Counted from the first letter of the stretch, positions 1-10,587 are shown. The stretch: DNA of 11,856 bases from CAYVUV01 sp964455095 (GCA_964455095.1 CAYVUV010000412.1:1-11856); one strand, 5' to 3'. Numbers and translations are program-made. Notes: generated by a model not told the origin, from the letters alone.

Positions 1-2513
1 GCGACGTTGGTGAGGATGCGCGGCAGCGCGATGCCGCCGGGCGAGACGAGGTACTTCGCCCGCCATACCGGGTCGAACTTGGCCTTGAACTGCCGCACGC
101 CCTGAAAGTTGTAGAGCTGCTCACCGTAGCGGAACGCGAACGCGCCAAGCCGATGCCAGAGCGGCGCCAGCGAATGCGATTCGAGGCCGGAGAGCGGTGC
201 CATCCCCAGGTTGCACCAGCGGTATCCCTCGTGCTGGGCCCACAGCATCACCTGGAGGAAGAGATACTCCATCACGTTCTGCGGCGCCGCGCGGTGATAG
301 CGCATCAGGTCGGGCGACACCTCCTCCGACGCGCCGCTGCACCACAGGTTGGCGAAGGCCACCACCTCGTCGCCCTGGCGCACCACGGCGAGTGGGAACT
401 GCACCAGATACTCCGGGTCGAAGCGCCCGAGCGAGAAGGCCTTTTCGCGCGTCCGCTTCTCCGCCAGCCAGTCGTTGGAGATATCCTCCAGGCGCGGCAG
501 CAGCGCGGCGACGGCCGTCGGCGGCACCACCTCGAAACGGCCGCCGTCGCGCTCGATACGGCGCACGACGTAGCGCTGCTGCTTGTGCGCGCTGCCTTCG
601 AGGCTGAACCCGGCGAGCTCCACCCGCGCCTCGTCGCCGAACTTGAGCGGCGACAGGCCGAGATCGAGATACAGCGGCAGGCTCGCGGCGCTCGCTTCGT
701 AGAACACCGGCCAGCTGTCGGACTGATCGCACAGCTCGCTGAAGCGCCACACCAGCTCGGCGTGGCACTCCTGCGGTCCGACCGGATCGCCCATCGCCAC
801 ACAGCTGCGTCCGGCGACCGCGTACATGATGAAAGCGCGCCGGTCGTCGCTGAACAGGAACGACTTGTCGCCGAGCAGCGCCAGATGCGCCGCCGCGGTG
901 GGTGCCTGAGCGACGACGGCGCGCGCGGCGTCGAGGCTGTCGCGGTCGGGCAGCGACGCCTTCACCGGCGCCGGGCGCATCAGATGCGCGACGGCGAAGA
1001 ACAGCGCCGCCACCACGGCGCCGACGCTGGCGCGCAGAAAGCGCGGCGCGCCGCCGGTGAGGCTGAACTGCCACCACAGCTCGTGTGAGTACTCGCGGTG
1101 CCGGTAGGCGAAGAAGCCGAGCCAGATCGACGCGCCGATGGTCAGCACCACCGCGATCGTCCACCCGGTCGTGAAGCGCTCGCTGACGATCGACGTGCGC
1201 CGATAGAAGTGCTGCCGGCACGGCACCAGCGCCGCCAGCATGATCGCGAACACCACCGCTTCCTCGAAGTGCAGCCCGCGCAGCAAGGCGAACACGACCC
1301 CGGCCGCCAACAAGACCAGCGCCAGGTGATAGGCCGCGTCGAGCCGCCGCTGCAGCCCGCTGGCGAGCAGGAGCAAGCCGACACCGACCAGGCTGGCGAG
1401 GAAATGCGATGCCTCGAGCACCGGCAGCGGCACCACCCCGCCCAACAGCGAGAGCCGGTCGTGCGCCGCCGGCGTGGCGCCGGAGAGCAGGAGGATGGCG
1501 CCGCAGACGAACGCCGCGACGGCGAGCAGCCGCGGCGCCACGATCGGCACCAGTCGTCCGAAGAGGGCCGGGAACCAGGCCAGGCGCTCGCGGCGGCGCA
1601 GCCCCTCGTGCGCGACCAGCATGGCCGTCCCGACGGCGAGCGGCAGCAGGTAGTATACGGCGCGAAAGACCAGCAGCGAGCCGATGACCTGCGGTCCGGG
1701 AATGTGCGGGCTGAGCGCCAGCAGCATCCCGGTCTCGAAGACACCCAGGCCGCCGGGCACCTGGCTGGTGACGCCGATCACCTGGGCGATGACGAACAGG
1801 CCGACGAAGTGCGGAAACGAGATGCCCACCGGGCTCGGCAGCAGCACGTACAGCACCGCGGCCGTCACGGCCCAATCCACCGTCGCGAGCCCCACCTGCT
1901 GCAGCGCGATCTCGGTGCGCGGCAGCGACAGATCCCAGCCGCGCACGAACAACGGCGCGCGGCGCGCAACCGTCGCCAGCACGTAGAGGACGACCGCGAG
2001 CACGCACGCCGCGCCGATCACGTGCGCCAGGCCGACCGACACGTGCAGCGATGCGGCGGCCGCGTGGGCGTCGAACAACAGAGCCAGTCCGGAGACCGTC
2101 AGGCTGCCGACCCAGAAGGTCACGCTGGTGAAGCCGACCAGGATGGCGATCTCCGCCGCCGACAGCTGCCAGCCGGAGTACAGCTGGTAGCGCACCGCGG
2201 CGCCGCCGAGCACCGAGAGTCCGAGGTTGTGGCTGAAGACGTAGCCGATGAACGACGCCAGCGCCGTGCGCCGGTAGGGCTGCGCGTGGCCAAGGTGGCG
2301 CAGGGCGAGGACGTCGTAGCCGGTCAGGATCCAGTAGCTCGCCGCGCTGAGCAGCAGCGCCCAGGCGATTCGGCTGCGCGGGATCGCCGCCACCGCGGCG
2401 CGAATCTCGTCGTAGCGGTAGGCGCGCAGCTCGCGGTCGAGCAGCCAGATCGCCGCCCCGAGCAGGGCGACGAGCAGCAGCGGCGCGGCCCTGCTCCACG
2501 AGCGCTCTTTCAT
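1..2513 (-). CDS. mprF: Phosphatidylglycerol lysyltransferase/flippase MprF (3' end cut by window edge)
   Basis: Inner-membrane protein that transfers an amino acid (lysine, or alanine in some Gram-negatives) from aminoacyl-tRNA to phosphatidylglycerol and flips the product outward, reducing sensitivity to cationic peptides. My translation from ATG at 2513 stays open for 837 codons to the window edge. Residues 1 to about 510 are hydrophobic with many membrane segments and carry the flippase motifs HNLGLSVLGGAAVRYQLY (near 93-110) and SQVPGGLGVFETGML (near 248-262). From about 515 a soluble GNAT-like synthase domain follows, with LLGDKSFLFSDD, AMGDPVGP, VVAFANLW and the C-terminal signature YNFQGVRQFKAKFDPVW near 806-822. 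Family members are usually about 840-880 residues, so little is missing. The start is firm: an in-frame TGA lies 30 bases upstream and no other ATG intervenes. The Shine-Dalgarno is weak. A 248-base spacer with a possible terminator separates it from thyX, so it is probably transcribed separately. Lysine versus alanine specificity cannot be read from the sequence. Confidence 0.92.
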   Translation of the reverse strand, partial: MKERSWSRAAPLLLVALLGAAIWLLDRELRAYRYDEIRAAVAAIPRSRIAWALLLSAASYWILTGYDVLALRHLGHAQPYRRTALASFIGYVFSHNLGLSVLGGAAVRYQLYSGWQLSAAEIAILVGFTSVTFWVGSLTVSGLALLFDAHAAAASLHVSVGLAHVIGAACVLAVVLYVLATVARRAPLFVRGWDLSLPRTEIALQQVGLATVDWAVTAAVLYVLLPSPVGISFPHFVGLFVIAQVIGVTSQVPGGLGVFETGMLLALSPHIPGPQVIGSLLVFRAVYYLLPLAVGTAMLVAHEGLRRRERLAWFPALFGRLVPIVAPRLLAVAAFVCGAILLLSGATPAAHDRLSLLGGVVPLPVLEASHFLASLVGVGLLLLASGLQRRLDAAYHLALVLLAAGVVFALLRGLHFEEAVVFAIMLAALVPCRQHFYRRTSIVSERFTTGWTIAVVLTIGASIWLGFFAYRHREYSHELWWQFSLTGGAPRFLRASVGAVVAALFFAVAHLMRPAPVKASLPDRDSLDAARAVVAQAPTAAAHLALLGDKSFLFSDDRRAFIMYAVAGRSCVAMGDPVGPQECHAELVWRFSELCDQSDSWPVFYEASAASLPLYLDLGLSPLKFGDEARVELAGFSLEGSAHKQQRYVVRRIERDGGRFEVVPPTAVAALLPRLEDISNDWLAEKRTREKAFSLGRFDPEYLVQFPLAVVRQGDEVVAFANLWCSGASEEVSPDLMRYHRAAPQNVMEYLFLQVMLWAQHEGYRWCNLGMAPLSGLESHSLAPLWHRLGAFAFRYGEQLYNFQGVRQFKAKFDPVWRAKYLVSPGGIALPRILTNV

Positions 2514-2530
2514 CCGCGTGTATCTAGCGT

Positions 2531-2557
2531 CGCGCCGCGCTCAACGCGAGCGGCGCG
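2531..2557. repeat. GC-rich inverted repeat in the mprF leader
   Basis: CGCGCCGC (2531-2538) and GCGGCGCG (2550-2557) are exact reverse complements around an 11-base loop. They lie 18-44 bases upstream of the mprF ATG, and the in-frame TGA that bounds the mprF start falls in the loop. In an mprF transcript this would form a stable hairpin close to the ribosome-binding region. A regulatory role is inference; in DNA this GC-rich, short perfect hairpins also arise by chance. Confidence 0.3.
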
Positions 2558-2607
2558 CGATCGTTCAGGCGAGGCGGATAATGGAAATCGGTCGAAGCGA
2601 CATTGAA

Positions 2608-2732
2608 TCACCCCCACCTCAATCCTCCCCGTTGAGGGGGAGGAGGTCGGAAATGAAAATCCTCCCCGGAGGGGAGGATGCCGGAGTCGCGAAGCCTTCC
2701 CCCCTTGCGGGGGAAGGTTTGGATGGGGGGTA
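2608..2732. repeat. Intergenic palindromic repeat element with three hairpins
   Basis: This 125-base stretch differs from the surrounding coding sequence, with runs of C and G forming three consecutive hairpins. Hairpin 1 is TCCTCCCC (2623-2630) with GGGGAGGA (2637-2644). Hairpin 2 is ATCCTCCCC (2659-2667) with GGGGAGGAT (2671-2679). Hairpin 3 is CCTTCCCCC (2695-2703) with GGGGGAAGG (2709-2717). The ends are also an imperfect inverted repeat: ACCCCCACCTCAATCC at the left matches the reverse complement of GGTTTGGATGGGGGGT at the right with a few mismatches and an offset. The related half-units and nested symmetry are typical of dispersed non-coding palindromic elements of high-GC Proteobacteria, or of a small MITE-like element. 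Copy number cannot be assessed in one window, and no transposase or clear target-site duplication is visible. Confidence 0.6.
2650..2679 (-). terminator. Candidate factor-independent terminator after thyX
   Basis: Read on the minus strand, ATCCTCCCC, loop TCC and GGGGAGGAT form a 9-base-pair stem with a 3-base loop, followed directly by the T-rich tract TTTCATTTCC (giving TTTTCATTT together with the last stem base). It lies 83-112 bases past the thyX stop codon and before mprF, so it would end the alr-to-thyX transcript. The T tract is interrupted by CA and the hairpin is part of a repeat element, so this may be incidental. Confidence 0.4.
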
Positions 2733-2761
2733 CGAGATGACCGCGCAGCGCACCGCAGCCC

Positions 2762-4357
<1,596 letters not shown>

Positions 4358-4373
4358 CGCCCGCCCCGGCCGC

Positions 4374-5675
4374 TCACGCCCGCGGCCCGGCCGCCGGCAC
4401 CGCGTCGAGCAGGTGCAGCACCAGGCCGCTCTGCAGCTTGGGATAGAAGTACGTCGACTTCTCCGGCATCACCTGTCCCGACATGCACACCGCCTCGACC
4501 TCGCGCATGCGCGGCATGCGCAGCAGGAAGGCCGCGCTGGCGCCGCCGGCGACGGCCGCCACCGCCTGCGCGTCGTCGTGCGTATAGGTCAGCAGGCCCT
4601 CCTGCGCAGCGCGGCTGCAGTCGATGCCGAGCATCTCGCGCAGCACGAAGGCGTCGAGCACGCTGACGTCGAGGGCGCGCACCGCCGGGTGCATGCCGGC
4701 CAGCGCCGTCTCGAGCGAGCGCGGATCGCGCAGGCGCAGCAGGGCCTGGCGGTCGCCGGCGCAAACGCCCAGGCAGCCGAGCGCGGTCTCGGCGTTCAGT
4801 CGCGCGAACAGCGCAGCGGCCCCGCCCGACACTTCCTCGATGTCGAAATGCGCCGCCAACTTCTCTCCCAATGCCGCCGGACCGCCGGGCAGCGGCCCGT
4901 GCCAGATACGGTGCGTGGGCAACACGACGAGACCGGGCTCGTCCATCGAGGTCAGATACATCAGGACGTAGTTGTGCGGCGCCTCGGGGTTGGTTTCGCC
5001 GGCGGCGCGGCGCTGGTCGCGGTACGCCAGCGAGGTCTCGTAGCGGTGATGGCCGTCGGCGATGAACACCGTCGTGTCGGCCAGGGCCGACTGAATCCGA
5101 CCGATGACGGCGGGATCGGCGAGGCGCCAGACGCGGTGGCGGTCGCCGCCCTCGTCGCTGACGTCGATCCACGGCGCCTCGGCCGCGCTCTGCGCCCGCG
5201 CCGGCTCGAGGGCGCCGGTGCGTTCGGGATAGATGCCGAAGATCGGGCTGAGATTGGCCCGGCACGCCGTCACCAGGCGCAGGCGATCTTCCTTGGCGCG
5301 CGGAAAGGTGCGCTCGTGCGGCCGGATGACGCCGCTCGAGAAGTCCTCGAGACGCACCGCGGCCATGAAGCCGGCGCGCTGGCGCCGGCCGCCGCCGGGC
5401 ACGGTGAAGTCCTGCACGTAGTAGTACAGACACGGCTGCGTATCGCTCACCAGCACGCCGCCCGCGCGCCACTCGGCGAAGAAGGCGGCGGCCGAGGCGT
5501 AGCGATCGGCATCGCGGTTGAGGATCAGGCGCACGACGTTGTGCGGGCTGCGCGCGTAGAGGCGCTCGAGCTGGGCGTTGTCGATGACGTCGTAGGGCGG
5601 CGCGATCACGGCGGCGAGATCGCCGACGGCAGCCGCATCGTAGTGCAGGGCGCGAAACGGGCGAAAGGTCAGCAT
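4374..5675 (-). CDS. DUF1015 family protein of unknown function
   Basis: A 433-residue soluble protein with no signal peptide or membrane segment, matching the DUF1015 family over its full length. Recognisable conserved blocks are FRPFRAL (4-10) and APPYDVI (25-31) near the N-terminus, SPHNVVRLIL (43-52), IRPHERTF (117-124), the histidine-rich DGHHRYETSLAYRD (207-220), and the C-terminal signature MPEKSTYFYPKLQSGLVLHL (403-422). The family has no settled biochemical function that I know of; the HH-R-E cluster and the invariant PEKST block look like active-site material, which is inference. It starts at ATG 5675, only 6 bases after the purE stop, and is followed by thyX after 16 bases, so it is co-transcribed with and possibly translationally coupled to nucleotide-synthesis genes. 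I see no frameshift, and the size is normal for the family. Confidence 0.88.
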   Translation of the reverse strand: MLTFRPFRALHYDAAAVGDLAAVIAPPYDVIDNAQLERLYARSPHNVVRLILNRDADRYASAAAFFAEWRAGGVLVSDTQPCLYYYVQDFTVPGGGRRQRAGFMAAVRLEDFSSGVIRPHERTFPRAKEDRLRLVTACRANLSPIFGIYPERTGALEPARAQSAAEAPWIDVSDEGGDRHRVWRLADPAVIGRIQSALADTTVFIADGHHRYETSLAYRDQRRAAGETNPEAPHNYVLMYLTSMDEPGLVVLPTHRIWHGPLPGGPAALGEKLAAHFDIEEVSGGAAALFARLNAETALGCLGVCAGDRQALLRLRDPRSLETALAGMHPAVRALDVSVLDAFVLREMLGIDCSRAAQEGLLTYTHDDAQAVAAVAGGASAAFLLRMPRMREVEAVCMSGQVMPEKSTYFYPKLQSGLVLHLLDAVPAAGPRA

Positions 5676-5681
5676 GGCATC

Positions 5682-6218
5682 TCAGGCGCGGCGGCGCCGG
5701 CCGGCGGCCTTGGTCTCGGCCGAGCGGCCGGCGCGCAGGCGGCGGTTCTTTTCTTCCACCTTCGCCGCCATCTCGGTCTTCATCTTGTCGAGGCGCGCGG
5801 CGAGCTTGCGGTCGGACAGCGCCAGAATCTGCGCGGCGAGAATGCCCGCGTTCTCCGCCCCGGCGGCGCCGATCGCGACCGTGGCGACCGGCACGCCGGC
5901 GGGCATCTGCACCGTCGACAGCAGCGCGTCGAGGCCGCGCAGACCGGTGGCATCGAGCGGCACGCCGATCACCGGCAGCGTCGTCTGCGCCGCCACCGCG
6001 CCGGCCAGATGCGCCGCGGCGCCGGCGCCGACGATGAACACGCCGAGGCCGTTCTTGCGCGCCGCCGCGACGTACTCGACGACGCGCGCCGGCGTGCGGT
6101 GCGCCGACATGACGTGCACGTCGGACGCCACACCCAACGCGTCGAGCCGCCGCACCGCGGCCGCCATGACTTCCCAATCACTGTCACTGCCCATCAACAC
6201 CGCCACACGAGCTTTCAT
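5682..6218 (-). CDS. purE: N5-carboxyaminoimidazole ribonucleotide mutase PurE
   Basis: Cytoplasmic enzyme of de novo purine synthesis that converts N5-CAIR to CAIR. The 178-residue product starts at ATG 6218, giving MKARVAVLMGSDSDW, the canonical PurE N-terminus. Visible motifs are GSDSD (10-14), SAHRTP (38-43), the glycine-rich GAGAAAHLAGAVAA (64-77), and LLSTVQMPAGVPVATVAIG (99-117). The SAHRTP form, rather than SAHKT, points to class I PurE, which acts after PurK; no purK lies in the window. The ATG overlaps the purD stop as ATGA, which indicates translational coupling. The family usually ends near residue 160-170; here the last 40 or so residues form a lysine/arginine-rich tail ending GRRRRA. 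An upstream in-frame extension inside purD exists but has no PurE similarity. Confidence 0.96.
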   Translation of the reverse strand: MKARVAVLMGSDSDWEVMAAAVRRLDALGVASDVHVMSAHRTPARVVEYVAAARKNGLGVFIVGAGAAAHLAGAVAAQTTLPVIGVPLDATGLRGLDALLSTVQMPAGVPVATVAIGAAGAENAGILAAQILALSDRKLAARLDKMKTEMAAKVEEKNRRLRAGRSAETKAAGRRRRA

Positions 6219-7492
6219 CGTTTGCGCTCCAGGGCGCGACGACCGATGTCGCGCCGGTAATGCATCCCATCCCAATGAATCGCGTCGACCGCGCGATACG
6301 CTTCGGCGACCGCCGCACCGATGTCGGCCCCCAGCGCGGTGACGCCCAACACCCGCCCGCCATTGGTCACGACGCGCTGGTCCTGCGCCAGCGTGCCGGC
6401 GTGAAACACCATGCCGTCGCGCCACTCGCGCAGCGCCTCGAGACCCTCGATCGTCTTGCCGCGCGGATAGCTGCCCGGATAGCCCTCGGCCGCCAACACG
6501 ACACACACCGCCGGGCGCGGATCCCACTGCGGCTGCACCGTCGCCAGGCGGCCGGTCGCGGTCGCGTGCATGAGCTCGAACAGGTCGCCGGTGTAACGCA
6601 TCATCAGGGCCTGGCACTCGGGGTCGCCGAAGCGGACATTGAACTCCAGCACCTTGGGCCCATCGGCGGTCATCATCAAGCCGGCGTAGAGCACGCCGCG
6701 GTACTCGATCTTGCGCTGCGCCAGGCCGCGCACGATCGGGCGCATGATCTGATCCATCACCTGCTCGTGCAGCGCCGCAGTCAGCGCCGGCGCCGGCGAG
6801 TAGGCGCCCATGCCGCCGGTGTTGGGGCCGCGATCGCCGTCGAGGGCGCGCTTGTGGTCCTGCGACGACGCCAACGGCAGCACCGTGGTCCCGTCGGTCA
6901 CCGCCATGAACGACACTTCCTCGCCCTGCAGAAACTCCTCGACGACGAGGCGCTCGCCGGCGGCGCCGAAGACCTTCCAGCGCATGATCTCGTTGATCGC
7001 CTTCTCGGCCTCTGCCACGGTCAGGCAGATCAGCACGCCCTTCCCCGCCGCCAGCCCGTCGGCCTTGATCACGATGGGGACGCCCACCTCGTGCACGTAG
7101 CGCACGGCTTCGTCCGCATCGGTGAAGCTGCAGAAGAAACCGGTCGGCACGTGGCAGCGCCGCATGAGGTCCTTGGCGAACGTCTTGCTGCCCTCGAGCT
7201 GCGCCGCGGCGCGCGTCGGACCGAAGACCAGGCGGCCGCGCGCGGTCAGCTCGTCGACGATGCCGAGGGTCAACGGCAGCTCGGGCCCGGGCACGGTCAG
7301 ATCGATGCGCTCCTCGCTGGCGAAGCGGGTGAGGCCGGCGATGTCGGTGACATCGAGGTCCACCGGCTCGGCCAGGTGGTCGATGCCGGCGTTGCCGGGC
7401 GCGCAGAAGATGCGCTCGACCTGCGGCGACTGGCGCAGCTTCCAGATCAGCGCGTGCTCGCGCCCGCCGCCGCCGATGACGAAGACTTTCAT
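6215..7492 (-). CDS. purD: Phosphoribosylamine--glycine ligase PurD (GAR synthetase)
   Basis: ATP-grasp enzyme of purine synthesis that joins glycine to 5-phosphoribosylamine to form GAR, with ATP hydrolysis. The 425-residue length is normal for bacterial PurD. It begins MKVFVIGGGGREHALIWKL, the family's N-terminal nucleotide-fold motif. Further landmarks are PGPELPL (68-74), EGSKTFAKDLM (100-110), the ATP-grasp lysine block IKADGLAAGKGV (142-153), GPNTGGMGAYSP (222-233), and the metal- and ATP-binding EFNVRFGDPECQ (283-294). The C-terminal domain is complete, ending ALERKR. ATG 7492 follows the purH stop by 12 bases, and the gene ends in a 4-base overlap with purE. All key motifs are intact and nothing unusual is seen. 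Confidence 0.97.
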   Translation of the reverse strand: MKVFVIGGGGREHALIWKLRQSPQVERIFCAPGNAGIDHLAEPVDLDVTDIAGLTRFASEERIDLTVPGPELPLTLGIVDELTARGRLVFGPTRAAAQLEGSKTFAKDLMRRCHVPTGFFCSFTDADEAVRYVHEVGVPIVIKADGLAAGKGVLICLTVAEAEKAINEIMRWKVFGAAGERLVVEEFLQGEEVSFMAVTDGTTVLPLASSQDHKRALDGDRGPNTGGMGAYSPAPALTAALHEQVMDQIMRPIVRGLAQRKIEYRGVLYAGLMMTADGPKVLEFNVRFGDPECQALMMRYTGDLFELMHATATGRLATVQPQWDPRPAVCVVLAAEGYPGSYPRGKTIEGLEALREWRDGMVFHAGTLAQDQRVVTNGGRVLGVTALGADIGAAVAEAYRAVDAIHWDGMHYRRDIGRRALERKR

Positions 7493-7504
7493 GCCGCTCG
7501 GATG

Positions 7505-9055
<1,551 letters not shown>

Positions 9056-9077
9056 GTGTCACTCCGATCGACGCAGC

Positions 9078-10202
9078 TCATGGCACTCCTTCGACCAACT
9101 GGCGCGGCACGCGCGCGCCGAGACGCGTCAGCACTTCGTACGCGATGGTGTCCTGCCACGCCGCCACCTCGCCCACCGACAATCCCACCTCACCGTGCTG
9201 ACCCCACAGCAAGACCTCGTCGCCCGCCGCCGCGCCGGGAACGTCCGTGACGTCGACCAGGGTCAGGTCCATACACACCCGCCCCACCACCGGCGCGCGG
9301 CGGCCGCGGATGACCACCTCGGCGCGATTCGACAGCGCGCGCGCATAGCCGTCGGCGTAGCCGATCGGCAGCACCGCGATGCGGCTGGGGCGGCGCGTGA
9401 CGAAAGTCTGCCCGTAGCTGACCGCGCGGCCGGCGGGAAGCGATTTCAATTGCCACACGCGCGTGCGCAGATGCATGGCCGGACGCCAGCCGGCGGCGGC
9501 GACCGTCGCCGGCGCCACGCCGTAGAGGATCAGACCGGGGCGCACGACGTCGAAGTGGGCGTCGGCGCGCGTCAGCGCCGCGGCGCTGTTGGCGAGATGG
9601 ACCTGGCGCGGCCGCACGCCGGCGGCGCGCAACGTCGCGACCCCGTCGCGAAAGCGGCGCAACTGCTCGTCGGTGTACGCGCCCGACACCGAGTCGGCGT
9701 CGGCGAAGTGCGAGAACACGCCTTCGGCCTCGAGCTGCGGCAGATCGCGCAGCGCCTCGATCAGCGCCGGCAACGCTTCCTCGGCGGTGCCGAGGCGGCC
9801 CATGCCGGTATCGAGCTTGAGGTGGACGGGCAACCGTCCCGCACCGACCGCGGCGGCCAGCTCGCGCGCCATGTCGACATCGACGACGGCGACGCCGAGG
9901 TGATGCACGACCGCCGCCTCGACCTCGTCGCGCCGCGCGCCGGTCAACACCACGATCGGTTGCGCAATGCCGGCCGCGCGCAGCTCGACGCCTTCGTCGA
10001 CGGTCGCGACGCCGAACTGATCGGCACCGGCCGCCGCCAACACCGGCGCGACGAGCGTCGCGCCGTGGCCGTAGCCGTCGGCTTTGACCACCGCCATCAC
10101 GGCGGTGCCCGGCGTCAACGCCGCGCGCACCGCGGCCAGGTTGTCGCGCAGCGCCGCGGCGTCGATGTACGCCACCGTCGGCCGTCCAATCGCACTCGTC
10201 AT
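9078..10202 (-). CDS. alr: Alanine racemase
   Basis: PLP enzyme that interconverts L- and D-alanine in the cytoplasm, supplying D-alanine for peptidoglycan. From ATG 10202 it is 374 residues, a usual length. Fold-type III barrel motifs are in order: the PLP lysine in AVVKADGYGHGA (K40), GVATVDEGVELR (64-75), LKLDTGMGRLG (128-138), SHFADAD (164-170), HLANSAA (202-208), RPGLILYG (221-228), the catalytic tyrosine in VSYGQTF (Y263), PIGYADGY (279-286) and VGRVCMDLT (306-314). I chose 10202 because homology begins at once (RPTVAYIDAAALRDNL). A GTG at 10313 would add a 37-residue leader rich in Arg and Pro without family similarity, and neither start has a good Shine-Dalgarno. It is the first gene of the leftward operon, 22 bases ahead of purH, so it probably carries the promoter for the purine genes. 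Confidence 0.95.
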   Translation of the reverse strand: MTSAIGRPTVAYIDAAALRDNLAAVRAALTPGTAVMAVVKADGYGHGATLVAPVLAAAGADQFGVATVDEGVELRAAGIAQPIVVLTGARRDEVEAAVVHHLGVAVVDVDMARELAAAVGAGRLPVHLKLDTGMGRLGTAEEALPALIEALRDLPQLEAEGVFSHFADADSVSGAYTDEQLRRFRDGVATLRAAGVRPRQVHLANSAAALTRADAHFDVVRPGLILYGVAPATVAAAGWRPAMHLRTRVWQLKSLPAGRAVSYGQTFVTRRPSRIAVLPIGYADGYARALSNRAEVVIRGRRAPVVGRVCMDLTLVDVTDVPGAAAGDEVLLWGQHGEVGLSVGEVAAWQDTIAYEVLTRLGARVPRQLVEGVP

Positions 10203-10386
10203 GTCGTCGCGGGCGGGCAAAGCAGGCCGTGCGGCCGCGAGGGGACACGGGCCCCGTTCGCGCCTCCGGCCCGTTGAAAAGTCGTTGGGATCCTCCGTCG
10301 GATGCAGGTGCACAGGAGAGAACGCGGCTCGCTTACCAGATGACCCCTGGGTTGTAAAGGAACCTTGGACCGTCTATCTCTCCACC
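10203..10386. promoter_or_regulatory. Divergent intergenic region between alr and thiS
   Basis: This 184-base spacer must hold the promoters of both operons unless either is driven from elsewhere. Nothing decisive is visible. A weak rightward candidate is TTGAAA (10274-10279), 18 bases, then TCGGAT (10298-10303). A leftward -35-like TTTACA, read on the minus strand near 10357, lacks a convincing -10. An inverted repeat, ACGGGCC (10247-10253) with GGCCCGT (10268-10274), could form a hairpin in the alr leader. I looked for the TPP riboswitch conserved blocks (CUGAGA and the ACCUGAUC-type segment) upstream of thiS and did not find them. An AAAGGAA stretch near 10357-10363 is too far from the thiS ATG to serve as an ordinary ribosome-binding site. 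Confidence 0.35.
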
Positions 10387-10587
10387 ATGCGCGTCACGTT
10401 GAACGGTGAAGCGCGCGACCTGCGCGACGGCGTCACGGTCAGCGACCTGGTGGCCGAGCTCGGCCTCGCGCAGCGCCGCATTGCGGTCGAAATCAACCTC
10501 GCCATCCTGGCGCGCGACGACTACGCGCAGCGCGCGCTGAACGACGGCGACGTCGTCGAAATCGTGCACTTCGTCGGCGGCGGATGA
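10387..10587 (+). CDS. thiS: Sulfur carrier protein ThiS
   Basis: Small ubiquitin-like protein that carries sulfur as a C-terminal thiocarboxylate to ThiG during synthesis of the thiazole half of thiamine. The 66-residue product starts MRVTLNGEARDLRDGVTV and ends VEIVHFVGGG, giving the beta-grasp pattern and the C-terminal Gly-Gly needed for adenylation by ThiF and thiocarboxylation. ATG 10387 is chosen because the first beta strand starts there and the length fits the family (about 65-70). The region upstream has no good Shine-Dalgarno at normal spacing, and the in-frame extension runs antisense through alr with no similarity. The stop TGA overlaps the thiG start (ATGATGA), so the two are probably translationally coupled. 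thiF is not in the window. Confidence 0.93.
   Translation: MRVTLNGEARDLRDGVTVSDLVAELGLAQRRIAVEINLAILARDDYAQRALNDGDVVEIVHFVGGG

Noticed and set aside
121..2606. Long open frames overlapping mprF on both strands (including a 792-codon minus-strand frame and a 502-codon plus-strand frame)
   Set aside because: They are Arg/Ala-rich or Gln/Arg/Asp-rich without family motifs, while another minus-strand frame gives a complete, motif-perfect MprF.
2608..2732. CRISPR array or small protein genes in the repeat region
   Set aside because: The hairpin units are not regularly spaced identical repeats, and the short open frames there are low-complexity products of the palindromes and of the thyX end.
6219..6617. 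Upstream extension of the purE frame into purD
   Set aside because: PurE homology begins exactly at ATG 6218, which overlaps the purD stop; the extension is a shadow of purD.
10203..10313. GTG at 10313 as an earlier alr start
   Set aside because: It would add 37 residues without alanine racemase similarity, and the bases before it (CTCTCCT) are the reverse of a ribosome-binding site; ATG 10202 fits the family start.
10336..10350. CCAG/CTGG hairpin upstream of thiS as part of a riboswitch
   Set aside because: Only four base pairs, and it lacks the conserved TPP riboswitch sequences around it.
10084..10386. Upstream extension of the thiS frame
   Set aside because: It runs antisense through the start of alr and encodes nothing like ThiS; the 66-residue product from ATG 10387 is the normal size.
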